Source: Adiantum capillus-veneris (taxonomy: Eukaryota; Streptophyta; Polypodiopsida; Polypodiales; Pteridaceae). Taken from it: 64,000 bases of DNA. The stretch covers positions 157,307,545-157,371,544 of the forward strand of contig CM043950.1 of NCBI GenBank assembly GCA_014529385.2, read 5' to 3'. Below are positions 46,001 to 56,100 of this stretch, piece after piece. The position numbers and the translations under genes were made by a program. Numbering within the stretch: position 1 is the first letter of the stretch; every line of letters begins with the position of its first letter. A model generated the notes under the pieces. That model did no database searches and had not been told where the DNA came from. It was given only the letters and a program-made list of their open reading frames with translations.

Positions 46001-47424
46001 CCAAGAATTAGAAGCACTACCGGATTTGTATCCGAATGATCCAGACTTCTCCACCGTTTGGGGAAAGCTACATCGTGGAGAGAATGAGTTTCCCTATTCC
46101 ATTAAGAAATAGGCCATATGTGTGGCGGAACCATTAAGAAAGAAGATCATCAGGCCATATGTGTGGCGGAACCATTAAGAAAGAAGATCATGGATGAAGC
46201 ACACGCTTCGCCTTATGCGGGTCATCGGGGTATTCTCCCTACGACCTTAGCAATGGAAAGATATTTCTTTTGGCCTAGCCTTAAAGCAGACATTGATAAG
46301 TATGTCAAGGAATGCTTGGTTTGCCAAAAAGTGAAGTATGATCGGCATAAGACGACTAGGTTGCTACAACCATTGTCTGTGCCTATTGAACCTTGAGAAA
46401 ATATTGCCATGGACTTTATCACGGACCTCGCTAGAACTCAGACTGGAAATGACGCGATCTGGACCATTGAAGACAGGTTTAGCAAGCAAGCACACTTTAT
46501 ACCAGTCAAGAAAACGATCAAAGCAGATCATATGGCTAGGGTCTTCCTGGCACAGATCTTTAAGCATCATGGAATGCCTAAGTCTATTGTGAGTGATCGA
46601 GATCCTCGCATGACAGGAAATTTTTGGCGTGCCTTGATGGATAATCTTGGCACGAAGTTGAATTTTTCGTCTGCCTACCATCCTCAAACGGACGGGCAAA
46701 GTGAGATAGCCAATTCCACAGTATTGGATATGTTAAAAGCTTATGTGTCAGACCCGCAATCTGACTGGGAGAAATATTTGCCTCTTATCGAGTATGCGTA
46801 TAACAATACCATACACTCATCGACGGGGAAGCACCTTTTGGGATTCTCTATGGTAAGCCTTTGCTTCCACCGATCCTTTTAACTAAGGATAAGATCTTTG
46901 CAGCAGATGAATTTGTCCGGGACTTGGACGCAGCTTACGGGCAAGTTAGGAGAACTATTCTACGCTCTCAAGAAAAGCATAAGAAAGCTGCAGAAGGCAA
47001 GACTTAAGAAACAAGCGTCTCATAAGGGAAAGGTGGTAAAACTTTCTACCCGTTATTATGGGCCGTTTAAGATCACTGAGCAAGTGAATGATGTCACCTT
47101 CCGATTAGAGCTACGCCTAATTGGAGGATCCATAATGCTTTCCATGTCAGTTTACTCCGGCCGTATGTGGGACCGCCTCCGAGTCAGCCTAGTGCTGAGG
47201 AAACTCGTGAGGTTGAGGAAACAGAAGAAATACTCCAACCGGAGCAGATAGTAAGTCATCAGGAGCGGCCCCTCAAGTCCGAAAAAATAACACGGAAGTA
47301 TTTGGTTAAGTTTAAGAACTATTCGAATCTAGATGCTCAGTGGATGACGCAGGAGGAATTAGCAGCTTATCCCGAGATACTGGAGGTATATGTTCAAGCA
47401 CTACAGTTGAGGTCAATTGTTTAG
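43049..47424 (+). pseudogene. Element A gag-pol, defective
   Basis: Gag starts MSSQGRRVEGELQQVQAQLA (43049), changes frame near 43360, and continues 43492-44040 (TASNWWLAKILEGSQ). Knuckle CFYCGEKGHMKPDC at 44191-44232. The protease start near 44400 reads [13 protein letters not shown]. Linker and RT 44522-45410 end at MMDRIFSP, then jump to RT-thumb sequence, so the FFDD box and about 240 bp are deleted. RNase H 45514-46112, integrase 46118-47251 and chromodomain 47167-47424 follow with several frame changes. Stops at 46110-46112 and 46394-46396 and a 40-bp tandem duplication (about 46111-46190) are shared with element B. A roughly 65-bp deletion lies near 46995. Confidence 0.9.
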
Positions 47425-47436
47425 AAGCCAGAGGGA

Positions 47437-48425
47437 TGTTGCTAATTGGACTATTTTCTAATTTTTAATGATTAATTTCTTTCTCTAGGATATTTTATTG
47501 TGTACACTAGGAACTGTTAAAAGATTGTAGCTACAGGAAGTGCCATCAAGAACGGACAACTTTGATGTGTCATTTGATGGGTGACGGTAAACATCGCGAA
47601 GGAGTTTTTGTAAGTTCGGTGGAAAGGGCCGGGTTACGAGTGCCCTTGATGCGTCACATGATGGGTGACGGGTGCATCAGAAAGGGGGCATTCCGTAGGC
47701 TGAGGAGGAAATTCGAACTGAGTAAGAAAATACGCGTAAGAACGCAAGCACAAGAATAAAGATGGGTTCAAAGAAGCTTTTTACGAAAAGCAGGAACATT
47801 CGCGAGAGGGCAGATGCTTTTCCACGAGGAGTCTGTGTCTGCATTGCATCTGTGCCCGTGTTCTGCACCCGGGGACGCCTGGAATGTGTTCGTGTAGCAT
47901 TGTTTTCACTAACTGAGTGAGTTTTTAAAGTTTAAACAAGTTCACACTTTATTTTATAAAGTGGCCGGTCACTTTTAAGTGACCAGCCCTCTTATAAATT
48001 CAGCGATCTCTCTCTCTCTCCTCTCGCTAGGGGCGCCAGGCTTTTGCTTTTCGGCTCCTATTCTCGCCGGGTGCAAGGGCCTATAAAAGGGCAGTTAGCG
48101 TTCCAGTTTTACACACGCCAGGAGCAGCAGGAGGAGTTAGCACTGAGAATTTGGAGGAGTCATTGCGAAGGAAATTCAGCAAGTGTTCGTGTGCCGACGG
48201 AGTGCGGAAGTCGCTTTTTCGAGGTAGGAGCAACAAGTATAATTTGTCGTTTACACATCGCGAGTATTGCTTTGTGTGGTTGTTTTTGCAGGAAACCTCC
48301 CTCACAGGAAGTACGGCTTTGCGCCTAAGTCCCTTGGGAAAGTTCGGCCTTGTGCCTAAGCCCTTTACGGGAAAGAACGACCTTCGGGTCTAAGATTACA
48401 TAACGGAGGGGTTTCCTCGGGTTCT
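47437..48425 (+). repeat. 3' LTR of element A, right end missing
   Basis: It matches 41758 onward up to TTTCCTCGGGTTCT and then meets TGTCACAAAACGGG of element B's LTR. The missing part corresponds to the last 240 bp of the 5' LTR. Confidence 0.92.
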
Positions 48426-49691
48426 TGTCACAAAACGGGAGCGTACACGAGCACTTAGAAATCTGAAAAATATAATACTTTGCAAACATGAGAGAAGAGA
48501 GAAGATCGACACAGTATTGGGGACCAGAAGATGGGATGGTCCCCCCCGTTAAGAGTATTCTTTATTCAGGGAGAATTCTTATACAAGCACGAGAACCCGA
48601 GGAAACCCCTCCGTTCTGTAATCTTAGACCCGAAGGTCGTGCTTTCTCGTAAAGGGCTTGGGCACAAGGCCGTTCCTTCCCGTAAGGGACTTAGGCGCGA
48701 AGCCGTACTTTCTCGTAAGGGACTTAGGCGTGAAGCCGTACTGCCCGTGAGGGGCTTTCCCGTAAGACGGGAGATTCCTGCAAAACAAACCACACAAAGC
48801 AACAATTCTCAATGCGTATCAACACCTTATACTTGTCGCTCCTTGCTCGGAAAAGCGACCTCCGTACTCAGTCGTCACACGAACACTTGTAATTTCCGTC
48901 GCCAACCTCTGCTCCAGAATCCCAGCGCTAGCTTCCTCTGCTGCTTCCGGCGTGTTAAAATTGGAACGCTGGCTACTACTTTATAGGGCCTGGCACCCGG
49001 CGGGAATAGAGTCGAAAAGCAAGACCTTGGCGCCCCCCTAGAGAGAGGAGAGAGAGAGATCGTTGATTCAGCCCCCTGCGTAGCTTTTTAGCGCTGGCTT
49101 TTTTTTTTAAAGAAGAGCCTTGCTTTATTTTATTAATAAAAGGGCTGGTCACTTAAAATTGACCGGCCACTTTATAAAATAAAGTGTGAACCTGTTAAAA
49201 CTTTAAAAACTCACTCAGTTAGTGAAAACAATGCTACACGTACACATTCCAGGCGTCCTCGGGTGCAAGACACGGCACAGATGCAATGCAGACACAGACT
49301 CCTTGCAGGAAAACATCTGCCCTCCTGCGAATGTTCCTGCTTTTCGTAAAAAGCTTCATTGAACCCATCTTTATTCTTGTGCTTGCGTTCTTACGCGTAT
49401 TTTCTTACTCAGTTCGGATTTCCTCCTTAGCCTACGGAATGTCCCCTTACTGATGCACCCGTCACCCATCATGTGACGCATCAGGGGCACTCGTAACCCG
49501 GCCCTTTCCACCGAACTTACGGAAACTCCTTCGCGATGTTTACCGTCACCATCAAATGACACATCAGAGTTGTCCGTTCTTGATGGCAGTTCCTGTAGCT
49601 ACAATCTTTTAACAGTTCTTAGTGCACAGAATAAAATATCCTAAAAAAGAGATTAATCACTAAAAATAAGAAAATAGTTCAATTAGCAACA
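48426..49691 (-). repeat. 3' LTR of element B
   Basis: Reverse complement of the A LTRs, with the full 3' end (TGTCACAAAACGGGAG on the plus strand). It has more copies of the 34-bp sub-repeat (48640-48770: CGTAAGGGACTTAGGCG(C/T)GAAGCC recurs) than A. The TATA region lies at about 48966-48975 (minus). Confidence 0.92.
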
Positions 49692-49703
49692 TCCCTCTGG
49701 CTT

Positions 49704-51582
49704 CTAAACAGTTGACCTCAACTGTAGTGCTTGGACATATACCTCCAGTATCTTGGGATGAGTTGCTAATTCCTCCTGCGTCATCCACTGAGCATCTAGA
49801 TTCGAATAGTTCTTAAACTTAACCAAATACTTCTGTGTTATTTTTCCGGACTTGAGGGGCCGCTCCTGATGACTTACTATCTGTTCTGGTTGGAGTATTT
49901 CTTCTGTTTCCTCAACCTCAGGAGGTTCCTCAGCACTAAGCTGGCTCGGAGGCGGTCCCACGTACGGCTGGAGTAAACTGACATGGAAAGCATTATGGAT
50001 CCTCCAATTAGGTGGTAGCTCTAATCGGAAGGTGACATCATTCACTTGCTCAGTGATCTTAAACGGCCCATAATAACGGGTAGAAAGTTTTACCACCTTC
50101 CCCTAATGAGATGCTTGTTTCTTAAGTCTTGCCTTCTCAAACTTGAGTAAGACTAACTGTCCGACTGTTAAGTCTAGATTCCTCCTGTGCTTGTCTGCAG
50201 CTTTCTTATGTTTTTCCTGAGAGCGTAGAATAGCTCTCCTAACTTGCCCGTAGGCTGTGTCCACATCCCTGACAAATTCATCTGTTGCGAAGATATTATC
50301 CTTAGTTAAAAGGATCGGTGGAAGCAAAGGCTTACCATAGAGAATCTCAAAAGGTGCTTTCCCCGTCGATGAGTGTATAGTATTGTTATACGCATACTCG
50401 ACAAGAGGCAAATATTTATCCCAGTCAGATTGCCGGTCTGACACATAAGCTTTTAACATATCCAATACTGTGGAATTGGCTATCTCACTTTGCCCGTCCG
50501 TTTGAGGATGGTAGGCAGATGAAAAATTCAGCTTCGTACCAAGATTATCCATCAAGGCACGCCAAAAATTTCCTGTCATGCGAGGATCTCGATCACTCAC
50601 AATAGACTTAGGCATTCCATGATGCTTAAAGATCTGTGCCAGGAAGACCCTAGCCATATGATCTGCTTTGATCGTTTTCTTGACTGGTATAAAGTGTGCT
50701 TGCTTGCTAAACCTGTCTTCAATGGTCCAGATCGCGTCATTTCCAGTCTGAGTTCTAGCGAGGTCCGTGATAAAGTCCATGGCAATATTTTCTCAAGGTT
50801 CAATAGGCACAGACAATGGTTGTAGCAACCCAGTCGTCTTATGCCGATCATACTTCACTTTTTGGCAAACCAAGCATTCCTTGACATACTTATCAATGTC
50901 TGCTTTAAGGCTAGGCCAAAAGAAATATCTTTCCATTGCTAAGGTCGTAGGGAGAATACCCCGATGACCCGCATAAGGCGAAGCGTGTGCTTCATCCATG
51001 ATCTTCTTTCTTAATGGTTCCGCCACACATATGGCCTGATGATCTTCTTTCTTAATGGTTCCGCCACACATATGGCCTATTTCTTAATGGAATAGGGAAA
51101 CTCATTCTCTCCACGATGTAGCTTTCCCCAAACGGTGGAGAAGTCTGGATCATTCGGATACAAATCCGGTAGTGCTTCTAATTCTTGGTGATACACCGAA
51201 GTGATAGCGTTCACCCTTGGCCGCCTAGACAATGCGTCCGCGACCACATTCTTACTCCCAGCCGTGTGAAGGATCTGGAAGTGAAACATAGACAAAAAGT
51301 TTGCCCATCTCATCTACTTCTCAGATAGTTTCCTTTGCGTAAGAAAATACCGCAAACTCTGGTGATCAGTCTTCATCACAAAATCCGCTCCTAGAAGATA
51401 GTGTTTCCAGTTGGATAAGGCGTGAATCACAGCCGTAAGTTCCTTTTCGTAGATTGATGCATGCAACTCTGCATCCTTAAGCTGTCTGCTTTCGTAGGCC
51501 ACTGCATGGCCTTCTTGGTTTAACACTGCTCCGATGCAATCGCCAGAAGCATCGCAATGAACCTCAAATGGTTTCGTTAAGT
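49704..51582 (-). pseudogene. Element B RNase H (end), integrase and chromodomain
   Basis: Minus pieces 51526-51314 (RNase H, QEGHAVAYESRQLKDAELHA, YEKELTAVIHALSNWKHYLL), 51313-51077 (NVVADALSRRPRVNAITSVY), 51071-50793 (HASPYAGHRGI, CLVCQKVKYDRHK), 50780-50103 (integrase core MDFITDLARTQTGNDAIWTI, SIVSDRDPRMTGNFW, AYHPQTDGQSEIANSTVLDM with both aspartates and the glutamate) and 50096-49704 ([20 protein letters not shown], chromodomain [20 protein letters not shown]). Three stops separate the pieces (near 51075, 50790 and 50100). The first two, with the 40-bp duplication at about 50998-51078, are the same lesions as in A. Confidence 0.9.
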
Positions 51583-51587
51583 GAGGC

Positions 51588-53065
51588 TGTCACCAGCGTG
51601 TGACTACTATCTATCCTTTTTGTTGATTTCTTTCTTATTATCTATTTACTTTCACTTTTTGGAAACACCCCTCGGGAAATCTAACTGCCCTGCATTGCAT
51701 AGCTAGTGTGGAACTGTCCAGAGGGAGTCCAGGCCTGAGGGCAAGAGAGCACTAAGGTTGGACAAGGACTATGGTTAGCCAAGTGGGGTCATTGACTAGC
51801 CAAAGTGGAATCCTTTGCTACAGAGGCTACATTTCAGTTTTGGATGTGGCCACAGTGTACAAAGAGGGTCGGATGACCTAGAAAGATATAATGGCAGCAT
51901 CTCCTAAAATTTAGGGAACTGCTATTTTGGGACCTGAAAATGTCTTCGCGTCATTACGTGCAGTTTGACATGGGGATCATTTTGTTACTCTGTGGCCAAG
52001 TCAACAGAGGCTGCAGGTGAGATATTTTTAGACCCGAGGGTCTAAAGCGGGAAAATGCACAAATGAGTGACACTTGGCACTCTGAGGCCAGTTTACTACT
52101 TATAGAGAAGGCAAAAACGTGATTTATAGCTGGGAGGCTCATTTTGCAAGTCTCTGTCACAGGTTAAGAGCTATGGAGTGCTTGCTTTCCCTCTTATGCA
52201 CAGTGCGGTGCCAGGAGTGATGCCCTGCACGCTACGCACTGCCCTCTCTCTCCCCTTTGGCAGTATGTTATGCCCCTCTAGTGGGCTCTTCATTTGACCA
52301 ATGTACAGTTGTGTGGGTTCATGCGCGATTGCCGAGGCAAGAGCCTCTTGCACAGGTACTGGATTAGCTAGCGGCTAATCCCCCCGCAGGTACAGGTGAA
52401 TTCGGAGAGGTTTCACGCCAGAAATCTCGTCCGATTCAAAGGGCAAGTAGCCCTACAGGTGCGGGAGCTCGAGGACTTGCTAGGGATGCGACCGGCACGC
52501 GAAACGGAGCCCGAAACAGTGAATTACAGCCTGCTGTGTATTTTTGCAGGTTTAGGGTTTTGGCCCTAAACGGACCCTAATACCCCCAGGAGGTTCGGGG
52601 ACGCAAGGGGACCGCTGTACAGGCGATCTGGCGTATTTTCAGGGCTGAAAACAGAGAATTCAGCGTGCTGCAGATTCTCGCCAGGTTTTGCAAAGTGCCC
52701 GTAGGCGTCGGGAAAGTCAGTCAATGCGTGGGAATACTGACCGTGAAGGGTTCTAGTACAGTTATGCTGCCGAAATCAGGCTGGAACAGTGGAAATTCAG
52801 CCGAGTTTGTGCGGGGCAGCTTGTAGGGAACCACAACGTTTATTCCCTCTTTTGAACAATAAAGAAATACCGAAAGGGGCGCCTAAGTTAGGGGCCAATC
52901 TGGTGTCCGTCTACTCATACAGGTGCAATCTAGCAGCCTGTATCCCTCTCCCCTTTGTTGTGTCTTGAAAGTACAGGTAAAATAGACGACTAATAATGGG
53001 TGAAAGCTAAATCAAGGTTTAAAGTAAAGTCTACCGCCCTTTTTGGATTGAACAGGCCGGTTTCA
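51588..53065 (+). repeat. 5' LTR of element C
   Basis: It contains a TATA-like CTTATAGAG (about 52096-52104), repeated stretches rich in CAGG/AGGTACAG (52350-52480), and AATAAAGAAATACC (52858-52871), probably the polyadenylation region. Confidence 0.97.
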
Positions 53066-53082
53066 TGGTTCCATCGACGGGA
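53066..53082 (+). promoter_or_regulatory. Putative primer-binding site of element C
   Basis: TGGTTCCATCGACGGGA directly follows the LTR terminal CA. TGG is expected because it pairs with the CCA end of a tRNA. It differs from the iMet-type TGGTATCAGAGC used by most other elements in this window. I could not assign the tRNA from memory. Confidence 0.55.
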
Positions 53083-53128
53083 CTAAATCACTTTTTCCCA
53101 TAGAAGTGAGCCTTGGGCAGTTTTCGGC

Positions 53129-56100
53129 TTGAAGACACAGGGGATCATAGACGAGACACAGGGAATTGTAATTATGGCTGACAAACCAGATGATGTGACT
53201 GAAGAGGTTTGCTCTTCACAGGGTCAACAGACACATGAAGTGGGTGAGTCCTCAAGACCACCACAGACTGATGATGATATATTCAGGACCCAGTTGGCTA
53301 CTGCTGTGGCTATGTTCACACAAGTAATGCAGAACCCAAGGTTTTTAGCCTTTCTGCAACCTCCTGTTCCGTCTCAGCAAGTTGGGTCACTGGATCATAT
53401 TCAAAAGCCTGTTAAGGCTCGAGCACAGGTGATTCATACCGCACAGTCAATGGAAACACCTGTACACTTGACGGAGAACATGCAGTCTCCACAACCTGTG
53501 CCTAAGGTGCAAGAACAGGTGGCTGAGATGCCAGTTTTTCAAGCTGTACCAGTTCAGCCCGCCACCTTTCAGCAGCCTATAGCTGGTTCTAATGGGCAGG
53601 GAAGCAACTTACAGGCTATGCAACAGGTCTTCCCACCACCTTCAGTACACCCTGGCTATTTTGGAGGTGGATCGGTATTTCAGAGCATGGCTGGTCATGC
53701 ACCTGGAAATCAGTTTTATACGCCAGGAACAGTGTTTGGGGGTGCTCAAACGATGATGCCTAACCCCATGTACAGTGTCATGGGTATGCAACCAGGGTTT
53801 CAAAGCACTCAGGGACAATTTGGGATGCCACAAGCAAATTTTGGTATGGCTGGAATTACAAATCAGCAGCCAAATATGGCATTTCCAGGTCAAGTTAATA
53901 GCGGCCAAGGAACACAGATGAACCCTAATAGTGTTCCCATGTTTCAGTCACTTCCATATGACAATTTAACGCCGCTGGAGAGGCCAACTCCATACAAAGA
54001 AGGTGGCAAAGGTGTGTCATTCACAACCTTTACAGGGTTTGATGACAGGAAGAAGGCTCTTTCATTCCTCCAGCAGTTTGACAAGGCCTATGCAGGGGGA
54101 AACTTTACAGAGGCTTCAAAGGTCCGCAAGGCAGCCACTTTCTTGACAGGGAATGCGGGACAATGGTGGACAACTTTATTGCTTCAAGGGCAAGCTCCGT
54201 CCACATGGATTTACTTCAAGCAGATTTTTGCAGCAGCATGGTTATCTGATGATTTCGAAGCAGATGTCATGACAGAATGGCACCAGCTAAATGCTGCCAC
54301 TTGCAGAAATCTGGATGATTACAATCGGAAGTTTTGGAAAGCTCTACTTCCAGTAACTTCCTATAGGTTTGTGCCATTGACAGAACAGATTGAAAAATAC
54401 TGTTGTGGCCTACCTAAAGGATTGAGAAAGTACTGTACGAAGACAAAAGTCACTACTTTGACGCAGCTCATCGAGGTAGCAAACACTGGCAATGGTTTGC
54501 TCAAGGGAGAAGATTGTGAATTTAACACTGGCGTCAAGGCAGGATCAGGCAAGAAAAATTCAGCCAAGAAGCACGTTCCCAATGAGGCTCCTAAAGGGAC
54601 TCAGGAGTCGGCCAACGCAGGGAAAGACAAAGCTACGGCTGAATCAGAAAAAGGACCCGCAAAGAAATGGAAAAGACGTTTTCCTCGCAAGTCAGAAGAG
54701 CAAAAGAAGGTCCTGAGGACAGAGAACAAATGCTTTATATGTGAGCAGCCTGGCCACATTGCTTACAACTGTCCTACAAAGAAAAGGCCAGCTGATTCTG
54801 AAGACAAGGAGGACAGGAAGGGAAAGAAGCCCATGGCTGGTCTAGTGCCAGATATGGTGGGCGACAAGCCAAATTCAGATGCAAGTGAGCTTTGCAGAGC
54901 ATGGGGAAAGGTTAGGGATCAAACAGTGCTTATCTTCTTTGATCCAGGTGCCAAAGCCAACTTTATTTCCCCAGAATTGGCTTCAAAGTTGGGAATCAGA
55001 CCTGAAGAGATGGGGTATACAGCAGAGGCAGGTTTGGCATGTCCTGGCCATACAGAGGCTGTGACACCCATCATTGGAAAGTTGCGTCTACATATCCAGT
55101 CCTATGTAGATGCTGAAGAATTTTACATCATGCCACTGGACGGATGTGATGTGTTGTTAGGTATTCCTTGGTTATTTCGTGTACAGGGAATCATGGATGC
55201 CTACAACAAAAAGATCACTGTACAGAGCAGGGGAAAGACTCACATTCTGGATGTAAAGCTTAAAGGGGAGTCTATTCCTACTGTATCAGCTTCTGCTATT
55301 ACTTCTGTAATGAAAAAGCATCTTTCTGCGTACTTGGTTTTTGCACGTGAAGTGTCAGATTGTGATGAATCAAATTTATCTGTGCTAGATAAAGAAAGGT
55401 CAATGTTTTTACAACATTATAGTGACTGTTTTTCCGATTCATTACCGTCTCAATTACCGCCAGAGAGACCCGAGGACCATGCGATAGATTTGGTGCCAGG
55501 CTGTAGCCCACCAAATAAGCCTCCGTACAGGGTTAGTGCGGCTCAGCAGAAAGAGATAATGGGCCAAGTACAGGAGCTGTTAGAAAAAGGGCTGATTCAG
55601 CCCAGTTCATCTCCATTCTGTTCTCCAGTATTGTTGGTGCAGAAAAAAGATGGCTCATGGCGTATGTGCATCGACTACCGTGCACTGAACAAGAATACCA
55701 TCAAGAATAGGTTCCCTATACCTAGAATTGATGATATTATGGACAAATTAGAAGGAGCAGCTATGTTTAGCAGGATAGATCTAAAGAGTGGGTATCATCA
55801 GATCCGCATTAGATCAGAGGATGTGCACAAGACTGCTTTTAGAACAACGTTTGGCCTTTACGAATTTTTAGTGATGCCCTTTGGTCTCACAAATGCTCCT
55901 GCTACGTTTAATAGGATGATGGACAGAATTTTCCGTCCACACCAGCAGTTTGTTGGTACGTTCTTTGATGACATGATAGTCTATTCAAAGAATGAAGAGG
56001 AGCATAGGCATCACTTGGCCATTGTGTTCAAAGAGCTACGCAGTCATAGGTTGCTCATCAATGCAAAGAAAAGTGAGTTTTTTCTGGAAGAGATTCACTT

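Larger units (their letters stand above)
41758..48425 (+). mobile_element. Ty3/gypsy element A, plus strand
   Basis: 5' LTR 41758-42987 (1230 bp, TGTTGCTGATTGG...TTTTGTGACA), primer site TGGTATCACAGC at 42989-43000 (one mismatch to the iMet type), gag-pol remnant 43049-47424, polypurine tract AGCCAGAGGGA (47426-47436), 3' LTR 47437-48425, which lacks its last 240 bp or so. It ends exactly where the inverted copy B begins. No target duplication can be seen because the right end is lost. It carries stops, frame changes and deletions. Confidence 0.92.
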
